A model generated the notes under the pieces. That model saw only the letters and a program-made list of their open reading frames with translations. It had not been told where the DNA came from and did no database searches. Below, piece by piece: positions 1-5,365 of a stretch of DNA of 5,365 nt. Source of the stretch: Gammaproteobacteria bacterium (GTDB lineage: Bacteria; Pseudomonadota; Gammaproteobacteria; UBA4575); assembly GCA_027297825.1 (NCBI GenBank), contig JAPUHH010000096.1, positions 1-5,365 on the forward strand, written 5' to 3'. The translations under genes were made by a program, and so were the position numbers. Each line of letters begins with the position of its first letter. The first letter of the stretch is position 1.

Positions 1-401
1 ACTTCAAGGTTTATTGGTATAGCCGCATAGGGCCCGTTCATGCTGGATGCGGCCTTGGTAAATACAATAGGATATTTAGGTAACTTAGGTGCTTCTAAAG
101 CTTTACCAGTCGTCTCCTCAACATGCTCTATATAATTCCAGCCTAGACACATAATATTTTGTCGTGGCCGCGGTATGGGCGAAAGTAACTCCACCTCTGA
201 TAAAGCTAGCCACTGCTCAGGCTTAGCTTGTTCTAGCAAGGCATGCAAGGATTGTAAGGATTGGTCACCACTATCGATCACCTGTAGCATGCTACCCAGT
301 TCGATCGGCCAATTGGAGTTTATTGTTGGTAACAATACAGAGTCATCTCGAACAACTGCAAGATGCTCTTGATTATTATACTTACATGTCGCTAAGCGCA
401 T
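1..401 (-). CDS. FAH-family hydrolase/hydratase, N-terminal part (cut by left edge)
   Basis: This minus-strand reading frame starts at the ATG complementary to 399-401 and stays open to the window edge, giving 133 codons with the C-terminus missing. The product begins MRLATCKYNNQEHLAVVRDD. Residues 77-96 (PRPRQNIMCLGWNYIEHVEE) match the FAH-family pattern of an R-x-(R/K)-x-I-x-C-x-G-x-NY-x-x-H-x-x-E segment. Residues 111-124 (P-I-V-F-T-K, then N-G-P) match the P-x-x-F-x-K...GP stretch that follows it. By analogy with FAHD1, H93 and E96 would be the active-site His-Glu lid pair. The metal-binding E-x-E motif should lie beyond the edge. The family cleaves or hydrates C-C bonds of acylpyruvates and 2-keto acids in aromatic and amino-acid catabolism, usually in the cytoplasm with Mg2+ or Mn2+; the exact substrate cannot be told. 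GGTGA (406-410, minus strand), four bases before the ATG, fits the 3' end of a Shine-Dalgarno site and supports this start. The gene is divergent from the neighbouring fusion gene, so it is probably not in the same operon. Confidence 0.88.
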   Translation of the reverse strand, partial: MRLATCKYNNQEHLAVVRDDSVLLPTINSNWPIELGSMLQVIDSGDQSLQSLHALLEQAKPEQWLALSEVELLSPIPRPRQNIMCLGWNYIEHVEETTGKALEAPKLPKYPIVFTKAASSMNGPYAAIPINLE

Positions 402-424
402 AAATTCACCAGTATTAAAATAAA

Positions 425-2554
425 ATGAAAAAAACAACCATCTTATTAATTATTGTAGTTTTAATTGCTAGTTTTTTCATTTTTGATTTACATCAATATC
501 TTAATTTTTCTTTTATCAAGTCAAAACAACAGGCAATCACAGATTACTTTCATACCTACCCTTTAAAGACAGCACTTATATTCTTCTTCGTATATGTTGC
601 GGTCGCAGGCCTGTCTTTACCAGGCGCTGCGGGATTATCCCTTTTAGCAGGTGCGATTTTTGGCTTACCCTTAGGTGTGGCCATCGTTTTATTGGCAGCC
701 ACCATTGGTGCAACCATTGCGTTTTGGTGTTCTCGCTATATCTTTCAGGATTTCGTGCAAAATCGTTTTGGTGACAAGTTACAAGCCATCAACCAAGGCA
801 TCGAGAAAGACGGTGCTTTTTATTTATTCACACTTCGATTAATTCCTATCTTCCCATTCTTTATAATTAACATCGTCATGGGGCTGACCCCCATGAAGAC
901 CATTGTATTTTTTACAGTAAGCCTAGTCGGCATGATTGCCGGATCATTAATCTTTGTAAATGTTGGCACACAACTGGCCAATATTGATTCATTAAGTGGG
1001 GTATTCACTCCGAGCCTTATCGCTGCACTTACACTGCTAGCCATCTTCCCTTGGTTAGCTAAAAAGGTTTTAGAAACAATTAAAGCCAAGCGCGTATATT
1101 CAAAATTCACAAAACCAAAAAAGTATGATCGTAACCTTATTGTAATTGGTGCTGGCTCTGGAGGTTTAGTTTCAGCATACATTGCAGCGGCTGTTAAAGC
1201 TAAGGTCACTCTGATTGAAAAACATAAAATGGGTGGTGAATGTTTAAATACAGGCTGCGTACCATCAAAATCTTTAATAAGATCAGCAAAGTTTATTTCC
1301 CAGGTAAAAAGAGCGCATCAATACGGTTTTAAGCTTACAGAAATTGAATTTGATTTCAAAGATATCATGCAGCGTGTGCGTGATATAATCACAAAAATTG
1401 AACCGCATGACTCGATCGAACGCTATACAAAATTAGGCGTTGAATGCATTCAGGGAGAAGCGCAGCTAAAAGACCCATGGACCGTAGAGATCAATGGTCA
1501 AACTTTAACAGGCAAAAACATCATTCTTGCTACCGGCGCCAAACCCTTTGTGCCCAACATTCCGGGCTTAGATAAAGTTAAGTATTTCACCTCAGATAGC
1601 ATTTGGAATTTAGATGAATTACCAAAAAATATGGCGGTATTGGGCGCTGGCCCCATTGGTTGCGAGTTAGCACAAAGCTTTGCGCGCTTTGGCGCACATG
1701 TTACACAAGTCGAAATGGCGCCAAGAATCATGCTACGCGAAGATCCGGAAATCTCAGCCATGGTTGCAGAAGGTCTTAGCAAAGATGGTGTGCGAATTCT
1801 CGCGGATCACACGGCCACTAAAGTGATACAGCGTAACGGCTCAAACATACTCATCTGCAAGCACAATGAGGTAAACATTGAAGTTCCTTTTGATGTTTTA
1901 TTAGTTGCCGTAGGGCGTAGCGCTCACACTGAAGCAGTATGGGATCAGAGTTTACAGATCAAATGCAACCAAGCAGGCAGATTAGAATTAAATGAGTTTC
2001 TACAAACGAAATACCCTAATATTTATGGCTGTGGTGATGTAGCAGGTCCTTACGAATTCACGCATACAGCAGCCCATCAAGCCTGGTATGCCAGTGTTAA
2101 TGCTCTATTCGGATCTTTCAAGAAATTTCGTGTCGATTATTCCGTTATTCCTTGGTGTACCTTTACGGAACCTGAGGTTGCCCGCGTAGGTCTAAATGAA
2201 GAGGATGCACACCAACAAAATATTGAAGTTGAAGTAACGCGCTATGATATTGCCGATTTGGATCGCGCCATCACCGATGAGGAAGCGCATGGAATCGTAA
2301 AAATCCTCACACGCCCAGGAAAAGATATAATATTAGGTGTAACGATCGTTGGCGATCATGCGGGTGATTTAATTACAGAGTATGTTTCCGCAATGAAGCA
2401 TGGACTAGGTTTAAATAAAATTCTGGGCACTATTCATATTTATCCAACCTTATCCGAAGCCAACAAATATGCAGCCGGCGAATGGAAAAAATCACACGCG
2501 CCAGAAAAATTGTTACATTGGGCAAAGAAGTACCATGACTTTCTACGCAAATAA
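425..2554 (+). CDS. VTT/DedA (TVP38/TMEM64) membrane domain fused to FAD-dependent disulfide oxidoreductase
   Basis: This is a 709-aa two-domain inner-membrane protein. Residues 1-215 are hydrophobic: an N-terminal helix (about 5-20), helices near 47-65, 81-101, 157-180 and 195-211, and the two VTT/DedA signature stretches, a glycine-rich one (64-80) and an R-L-I-P-x-F-P one (138-144). A Lys/Arg-rich linker (213-236) places the rest in the cytoplasm by the positive-inside rule. Residues 237-690 form a MerA/lipoamide-dehydrogenase-like flavoenzyme: FAD motif GAGSGG (242-247), redox pair C273-x4-C278 followed by VPSKS, ATGAKP (369-374), NAD(P)H motif GAGPIG (407-412), second FAD motif YGCGDVA (534-540) and dimerisation motif YPTLSE (673-678). 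E430 at the end of the second strand of the nucleotide fold suggests NADH over NADPH. There is no NmerA domain, and no cysteine after C578, so mercuric reductase activity is unlikely. The substrate is unknown. arsS follows 52 bp downstream on the same strand. The ATG at 425 has no clear Shine-Dalgarno site, but it gives a sensible first membrane helix. Confidence 0.93.
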   Translation: MKKTTILLIIVVLIASFFIFDLHQYLNFSFIKSKQQAITDYFHTYPLKTALIFFFVYVAVAGLSLPGAAGLSLLAGAIFGLPLGVAIVLLAATIGATIAFWCSRYIFQDFVQNRFGDKLQAINQGIEKDGAFYLFTLRLIPIFPFFIINIVMGLTPMKTIVFFTVSLVGMIAGSLIFVNVGTQLANIDSLSGVFTPSLIAALTLLAIFPWLAKKVLETIKAKRVYSKFTKPKKYDRNLIVIGAGSGGLVSAYIAAAVKAKVTLIEKHKMGGECLNTGCVPSKSLIRSAKFISQVKRAHQYGFKLTEIEFDFKDIMQRVRDIITKIEPHDSIERYTKLGVECIQGEAQLKDPWTVEINGQTLTGKNIILATGAKPFVPNIPGLDKVKYFTSDSIWNLDELPKNMAVLGAGPIGCELAQSFARFGAHVTQVEMAPRIMLREDPEISAMVAEGLSKDGVRILADHTATKVIQRNGSNILICKHNEVNIEVPFDVLLVAVGRSAHTEAVWDQSLQIKCNQAGRLELNEFLQTKYPNIYGCGDVAGPYEFTHTAAHQAWYASVNALFGSFKKFRVDYSVIPWCTFTEPEVARVGLNEEDAHQQNIEVEVTRYDIADLDRAITDEEAHGIVKILTRPGKDIILGVTIVGDHAGDLITEYVSAMKHGLGLNKILGTIHIYPTLSEANKYAAGEWKKSHAPEKLLHWAKKYHDFLRK
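452..480 (-). promoter_or_regulatory. weak candidate sigma-70 promoter for the FAH-family gene
   Basis: Read on the minus strand, ATGAAA (475-480) and TACAAT (452-457) are separated by 17 bases and match the -35 and -10 consensus at 4/6 and 5/6 positions. A start about 7 bases downstream would leave a leader of roughly 45 nt before the ATG at 401. The site lies inside the first codons of the divergent fusion gene, which is AT-rich there, so a chance match is quite possible. Confidence 0.2.
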
Positions 2555-2606
2555 AATAATTTAATTTTTATTAATAATAATTTATTAGCCTCCACACAGA
2601 CCCACT
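2555..2606. other. AT-rich intergenic spacer, fusion gene to arsS
   Basis: The first 33 bases are almost pure A/T, and the last 18 (from 2589) are C-rich. Only weak A/T dyads are visible, such as TAATAA (2572-2577) facing TTATTA (2582-2587). There is no GC stem with a T-run, so I see no terminator. There is also no Shine-Dalgarno site before the arsS ATG at 2607. Co-transcription of the two genes is the simplest reading. Confidence 0.4.
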
Positions 2607-3566
2607 ATGCACGAAACAATTCATTTACTAAAAAAAACTGATTTCCCAAAAATTTATCGCAGTAAAATTGAAACTCTGCAAGTCAATCTTGGCTACAAAT
2701 GCAATCAGTCTTGCGTACATTGTCATGTTAATGCCGGACCCAATCGAACCGAAATGATGTCGGCAGAATTCATAGATACGGTTACTAAATACCTACAAAC
2801 GCAAGACATTCAGAACCTTGACATCACAGGTGGCGCACCTGAGTTACACCCACAATTTAGAAGCCTGGTAAGAGAGGCACACAAACAATCACGACATGTG
2901 ATTGATCGCTGCAACTTAACCATACTCGAAGAACCAGGACACGAGGATTTAGCAGCATTTTTAGCCGCTCATCATGTAGAAATTGTAGCCTCACTACCTT
3001 GTTATCTTGAAGAAAATGTCGACAAACAACGTGGCAAAGGAGTTTTTAAACAAAGCATATCTGCACTGAAAAAACTAAATTCGCTTGGCTATGGCAAAGA
3101 CCATCCGTATTTAAAACTCACCTTGGTGTATAACCCACAGGGCGCAGAACTACCCCCTTCGCAACAGTCATTAGAAAAAGACTACCATAACAAGTTAGCG
3201 GAACATGGCGTAACATTCGATCACTTATTCACCATTACCAATATGCCGATCAAAAGGTTTGGCAGCACGTTGGTCAGCCAGGGAAAGTTTGAAGAGTACA
3301 TGCAGCTATTGCGGGATTCCTATATTGCAAAAAATCTAGAGTCTGTGATGTGTCGTTCCCTAATCAGTGTGGACTGGCAAGGCTATGTTTATGACTGCGA
3401 CTTTAATCAGATGCTTGGCCTTGCCGTTTCACATAAAGATCAAATTCGTACGCACTTATCCGAATTAATGGATGTAAATCTAGAAAAAAACGAAATTATT
3501 GTTGCCGACCATTGCTACGGCTGCACAGCTGGACAAGGTAGCAGCTGCGGCGGTTCACTAAACTAA
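2607..3566 (+). CDS. arsS: arsenosugar biosynthesis radical SAM protein ArsS
   Basis: This 319-aa cytoplasmic radical SAM enzyme belongs to the ArsS family, which joins a 5'-deoxyadenosyl radical from SAM to a methylated arsenical, the committed step towards arsenosugars. The [4Fe-4S] cluster motif is C32-x3-C36-x2-C39 (GYKCNQSCVHCHVNAGPNRTE region). TGGAPEL (74-80) is the SAM-contacting GGE-like motif. N-M-P-I-x-R-F-G-S (212-220) and the cysteine-rich C-terminal half are family hallmarks: C249, C264 (VYDCDFNQML), and the tail C303-x2-C306-TAGQGSS-C314-GG, which probably bind an auxiliary Fe-S cluster. Some family members are selenoproteins; here these positions are all cysteine codons and the gene ends in an ordinary TAA. 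Length is normal for the family. The ATG at 2607 is the only plausible start, because an in-frame TAG lies at 2586-2588; it has no visible Shine-Dalgarno site. The upstream VTT-oxidoreductase fusion is the likely operon partner. The methyltransferase gene arsM is not in this window. Confidence 0.93.
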   Translation: MHETIHLLKKTDFPKIYRSKIETLQVNLGYKCNQSCVHCHVNAGPNRTEMMSAEFIDTVTKYLQTQDIQNLDITGGAPELHPQFRSLVREAHKQSRHVIDRCNLTILEEPGHEDLAAFLAAHHVEIVASLPCYLEENVDKQRGKGVFKQSISALKKLNSLGYGKDHPYLKLTLVYNPQGAELPPSQQSLEKDYHNKLAEHGVTFDHLFTITNMPIKRFGSTLVSQGKFEEYMQLLRDSYIAKNLESVMCRSLISVDWQGYVYDCDFNQMLGLAVSHKDQIRTHLSELMDVNLEKNEIIVADHCYGCTAGQGSSCGGSLN

Positions 3567-3585
3567 ACTCTACTATTGATATTAA

Positions 3586-3599
3586 AACCTATCTCAAAA
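3586..3599 (+). repeat. left terminal inverted repeat
   Basis: AACCTATCTCAAAA, an exact reverse complement of 3713-3726. It begins 19 bases after the arsS stop codon. Confidence 0.75.
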
Positions 3600-3605
3600 T
3601 GGCAG

Positions 3606-3669
3606 GTCGCACGCTTAACAAGGCGTAGAGCGTTCGTGGCGCGGTGTTTACACCGTGAAAAGTAGCGAC
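3606..3669. other. nested hairpins inside the MITE-like element
   Basis: GTCGC (3606-3610) pairs with GCGAC (3665-3669) and encloses two further stems: ACGCT (3611-3615) with AGCGT (3629-3633), and CGGTG (3642-3646) with CACCG (3651-3655) around a TTTA loop. Together with the outer terminal repeats, this would fold single-stranded DNA or RNA into a branched, three-way-junction-like structure. The pairings are visible in the sequence; that the fold forms is inference. Confidence 0.4.
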
Positions 3670-3712
3670 ATACTAAAAAATTCGGAACGCAGAATAAGCA
3701 TATGTGATGTAT

Positions 3713-3726
3713 TTTTGAGATAGGTT
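3713..3726 (-). repeat. right terminal inverted repeat
   Basis: TTTTGAGATAGGTT, the exact reverse complement of 3586-3599. It contains an outward-facing TTGAGA (3715-3720), which resembles a -35 box, but no -10 box lies at 16-18 bases. Confidence 0.75.
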
Positions 3727-3740
3727 CTACATCTAAAACA

Positions 3741-3764
3741 AGCTACTCTAATAATAGAGTAGCT
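3741..3764. terminator. perfect 10-bp hairpin before the RND operon (terminator or operator)
   Basis: AGCTACTCTA (3741-3750) and TAGAGTAGCT (3755-3764) are perfectly complementary around a four-base ATAA loop. The stem has four G/C pairs. The plus-strand tail (CTCTTCAT) is only modestly T-rich; on the other strand the tail (TTGTTTTAG) is more so. It could end transcription arriving from arsS, or serve as a dyad operator for the efflux genes that begin 20 bases downstream. The sequence does not decide between these. Confidence 0.5.
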
Positions 3765-3784
3765 CTTCATATACAATCGTTCTT

Positions 3785-4846
3785 ATGAATCGTTTATTTA
3801 TAATAATTTCTTTTATCTCAATCTTCTTTAACACTGCAGTACATGCAGAAGATAAAAATGGACCTCCTCCCACACTTGTTGTAGTAGAACAAGCAGTGAA
3901 AAAGGAAATAGCGCCTACTGCATTGTACAGTGCAACAGTAATCAGCCGTGATGACGCAAAGTTAGCAGGCGAACTTGCTGGGCGCTTAACTTGGGTTGCA
4001 GAAGTAGGCGATCGCTTCAACAAAGGTGATCTGGTTGCCAAGTTAGATGCTGTATTTATCCAGCAACAAGTCATAGAGGAACAAGCGATCATTCAAAGTG
4101 AAAAAGCCAAATTCACTTTTCATTCAAAAGAAGTTGAGCGCTTTAAAAAGCTATTAGCAAGCAACAATGTTGCACGCAGTCAACTTGACCAAGCTATTTC
4201 AGATCAGATTGTCGCACGTAGTAATATCGCATCTTCAAAAGCGCGCTTAGCTCAGGCCAAAGAACGAAAAAATCGAACCAATATTCTCGCACCTTTTGAT
4301 GGCGTGGTATCAGAGCGATTGTTGCAAACAGGTGAATGGGCTAACGACGGTGCAATTGTTGTACGGCTGGTCAGTACCAATAATTTAGAAATACAATCAT
4401 ACATCCCTGCAAGCACATTGCAGTTTGTGACGATAGGCACGCCATTAACTTACGCATATGGAAGATCTACAGGTAAAGGCAAAGTGCGTGCGCTGGTTCC
4501 TGTAGGAGGTGATGTATCACGTTTATATGAGTTACGTATATCCATATCTGACCCTACGTTGAAGGCAGGTAATTTATTACGCGTCGCCATTCCAACCTCA
4601 CATGCGCGTGAAGCGGTGCTTGTACCTCGTGATGCCTTGGTACTACGCCGAGAAGGGATTTACGTGTTCCGTATCAATGAACAATCGATGGCGGAGAAAA
4701 TTAGTGTAAAAACTGGTATTGCAGAAATTAATAACATTGAAGTGATAGGCGACATTCAACCGGATGATCGAGTTGTAACGCGTGGCGGCGAAAACCTGCG
4801 CCCAGGTACAACCGTTACTATTAAACCGCTGCAAGCGGGTTCATGA
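3785..4846 (+). CDS. RND efflux periplasmic adaptor (HlyD/MFP family)
   Basis: This 353-aa membrane-fusion protein links an inner-membrane RND pump to an outer-membrane channel. Residues 1-21 form a Sec signal peptide (hydrophobic FIIISFISIFF core, likely cut at AVHA-ED). There is no lipobox cysteine, so it is not a lipoprotein of the AcrA type. The mature protein shows the usual order: first half of the barrel-sandwich/lipoyl domain (about 52-90, with G-x-L-x-W-V-x-E-V-G-D-x-F-x-K-G-D), a modest alpha-helical coiled-coil hairpin (about 91-160), second lipoyl half (I-L-A-P-F-D-G-V-V at 167-175 to about 195), beta-barrel (about 196-270) and membrane-proximal domain (about 271-347, L-V-P-R-D-A-L-V then D-R-V-V-T-R-G). 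The stop codon overlaps the start of the permease gene (ATGA), indicating translational coupling. The ATG at 3785 has no Shine-Dalgarno site, and an in-frame TAG at 3755-3757 excludes a start further upstream. TACAAT at 3772-3777 is a possible -10 box. The substrate is unknown. Confidence 0.93.
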   Translation: MNRLFIIISFISIFFNTAVHAEDKNGPPPTLVVVEQAVKKEIAPTALYSATVISRDDAKLAGELAGRLTWVAEVGDRFNKGDLVAKLDAVFIQQQVIEEQAIIQSEKAKFTFHSKEVERFKKLLASNNVARSQLDQAISDQIVARSNIASSKARLAQAKERKNRTNILAPFDGVVSERLLQTGEWANDGAIVVRLVSTNNLEIQSYIPASTLQFVTIGTPLTYAYGRSTGKGKVRALVPVGGDVSRLYELRISISDPTLKAGNLLRVAIPTSHAREAVLVPRDALVLRREGIYVFRINEQSMAEKISVKTGIAEINNIEVIGDIQPDDRVVTRGGENLRPGTTVTIKPLQAGS

Positions 4847-5365
4847 ACTTTATTAAACTTGCACTGAGAAATCCGGTTGCTACCTTAGCGGGTTGTTTGC
4901 TGGTAGCCATATTTGGAAGTATTGCTTTAACTCATCTTCCCATTCAACTTACCCCCGAAGTTGAACGCCCTCAAATTGTGATCACGACAGCTTGGCGTGC
5001 CGCAGCACCCAAAGAAGTTGAATCAGAGATAATCGAACCCCAAGAAAAACAATTACGTGGCTTACCGGGGATGAAGGAATTACTTTCCGAGGCCAAAAGT
5101 GGTAGCGGAAAGATTACCATTACCTTTGCAGTCGATTACGATTTAAATCGCGCATTAATCGAAGTCATTAATCGCCTCAATCAAGTGCGCAACTATCCTG
5201 AAGATGCAAACGAACCTTTTATAAAAACAGCGGGTGGGCGTGGGCGTCCTATTGCCTGGTTTGTCATAAAACCCAACAAAGATAATACGCGCGACATTGA
5301 AACCTACCGCGATTTTGTAGAAGAAGTTGTACAAACTCGATTTGAACGTGTCGCAGGAGTCGCAC
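4843..5365 (+). CDS. RND efflux permease, N-terminal part (cut by right edge)
   Basis: The frame opens at the ATG of the ATGA overlap with the adaptor and stays open to the edge, giving 174 codons of what should be a protein of about 1000 aa. It starts MNFIKLALRNPVATLAGCLL; residues 11-30 are the first transmembrane helix. This is followed by the RND hallmark L-P-I-Q-L-T-P-E-V-E-R-P (32-43, equivalent to the L-P-V-x-x-Y-P segment of AcrB). The first porter subdomain follows: P-K-E-V-E-S-E-I-I-E-P-Q-E (56-68), L-R-G-L-P-G-M (71-77), then S-G-S-G-K-I-T-I-T-F (86-95) and D-L-N-R-A-L-I-E-V-I-N-R-L (100-112). These match the HAE-type and related proton-driven exporters. The proton-relay residues of helices 4 and 10 are beyond the edge, so the substrate class (hydrophobe or metal) cannot be assigned. 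Confidence 0.93.
   Translation, partial: MNFIKLALRNPVATLAGCLLVAIFGSIALTHLPIQLTPEVERPQIVITTAWRAAAPKEVESEIIEPQEKQLRGLPGMKELLSEAKSGSGKITITFAVDYDLNRALIEVINRLNQVRNYPEDANEPFIKTAGGRGRPIAWFVIKPNKDNTRDIETYRDFVEEVVQTRFERVAGVA

Larger units (their letters stand above)
3586..3726. mobile_element. 141-bp MITE-like element with 14-bp perfect terminal inverted repeats
   Basis: The sequence AACCTATCTCAAAA at 3586-3599 is repeated exactly in inverted orientation at 3713-3726, and allowing a one-base bulge the symmetry continues two bases inward. The 141 bp bounded by the repeats hold no credible reading frame, have a GC-rich left core (about 3601-3656) unlike the AT-rich spacers nearby, and contain nested hairpins. 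Size, long perfect ends and intergenic position fit a miniature inverted-repeat transposable element mobilised in trans by a full-length IS. I could not identify the parent family. No target-site duplication is apparent (left flank ...ATTAA, right flank CTACA...), so the insertion may be old, the ends may be misjudged, or the element may not duplicate its target. Confidence 0.65.

Noticed and set aside
175..372. 65-aa plus-strand open frame
   Set aside because: It lies antisense within the FAH-family coding region, whose minus-strand translation shows clear family motifs; the plus-strand product is low-complexity Ser/Cys-rich with no recognisable domain.
820..1782. Minus-strand open frames at 820-1209 and 1498-1782
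   Set aside because: Both are antisense to the conserved fusion protein (VTT/FAD and NADH-binding regions) and show no start context or domain of their own.
425..2554. Calling the fusion protein mercuric reductase (merA)
   Set aside because: There is no NmerA domain, no C-terminal cysteine pair and no other mer genes in the window; only the general disulfide oxidoreductase fold and CxxxxC motif are shared.
3577..3735. Target-site duplication flanking the MITE-like element
   Set aside because: The bases directly outside the repeats (ATTAA on the left, CTACA on the right) do not match at any length from 2 to 9; CTA occurs on both sides but is not adjacent to the left end.
3715..3743. Outward promoter from the right terminal repeat (TTGAGA as -35)
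   Set aside because: The positions 16-18 bases downstream read ACAAGC and neighbouring frames, with no resemblance to a -10 box.
3748..4092. Minus-strand open frame of 114 aa overlapping the adaptor start
   Set aside because: It is antisense to the adaptor signal peptide and lipoyl domain and also runs through the palindrome; the composition looks like a shadow frame.
4252..4834. Minus-strand open frames at 4252-4440 and 4643-4834
   Set aside because: Both are antisense to the second lipoyl half, beta-barrel and membrane-proximal domains of the adaptor, with no independent evidence.
1..5365. CRISPR array, tRNA, rRNA, or full insertion sequence with transposase
   Set aside because: No regularly spaced direct repeats, tRNA-like conserved arms, rRNA segments or transposase coding region were seen on either strand.

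Overview
The window (about 42% GC by eye) looks like a gammaproteobacterial chromosome segment, probably aquatic or marine. This is inferred from the gene content (arsenosugar-type radical SAM enzyme, two-gene RND efflux operon, FAH-family hydrolase) and not from any taxonomic marker; no rRNA or tRNA is present.

Layout, left to right. (1) Positions 1-401, minus strand: the N-terminal 133 codons of a fumarylacetoacetate hydrolase (FAH)-family protein that runs off the left edge. (2) After a 23-bp divergent gap, 425-2554, plus strand: a 709-aa fusion of an N-terminal VTT/DedA (TVP38/TMEM64) membrane domain and a C-terminal FAD-dependent pyridine-nucleotide disulfide oxidoreductase. The CxxxxC redox pair is intact, but the C-terminal cysteines of mercuric reductase are missing. 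(3) 2607-3566, plus: ArsS, the radical SAM enzyme of arsenosugar biosynthesis. (4) 3567-3784: a 218-bp gap holding a 141-bp element with 14-bp perfect terminal inverted repeats (a MITE-like element) and internal nested hairpins, followed by a separate perfect 10-bp-stem hairpin. (5) 3785-4846, plus: a periplasmic RND/HlyD-type adaptor with a Sec signal peptide. (6) 4843-5365, plus: the start of its RND inner-membrane permease, overlapping the adaptor by ATGA and cut by the right edge.

How the genes may work together. The fusion protein and ArsS form a same-strand pair, a neighbourhood I associate with arsenosugar loci. ArsS puts a 5'-deoxyadenosyl group on a methylated arsenical. The VTT-oxidoreductase could supply a membrane-tethered redox step or, since VTT proteins are linked to lipid translocation, handle a lipid-linked product. 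That second role is speculation. The partner arsM methyltransferase is not in the window. The RND pair is a separate transcription unit behind the mobile element and palindrome; its substrate cannot be read from the sequence. The most notable observations are the membrane-redox fusion beside arsS and the folded MITE-like element upstream of the efflux operon.
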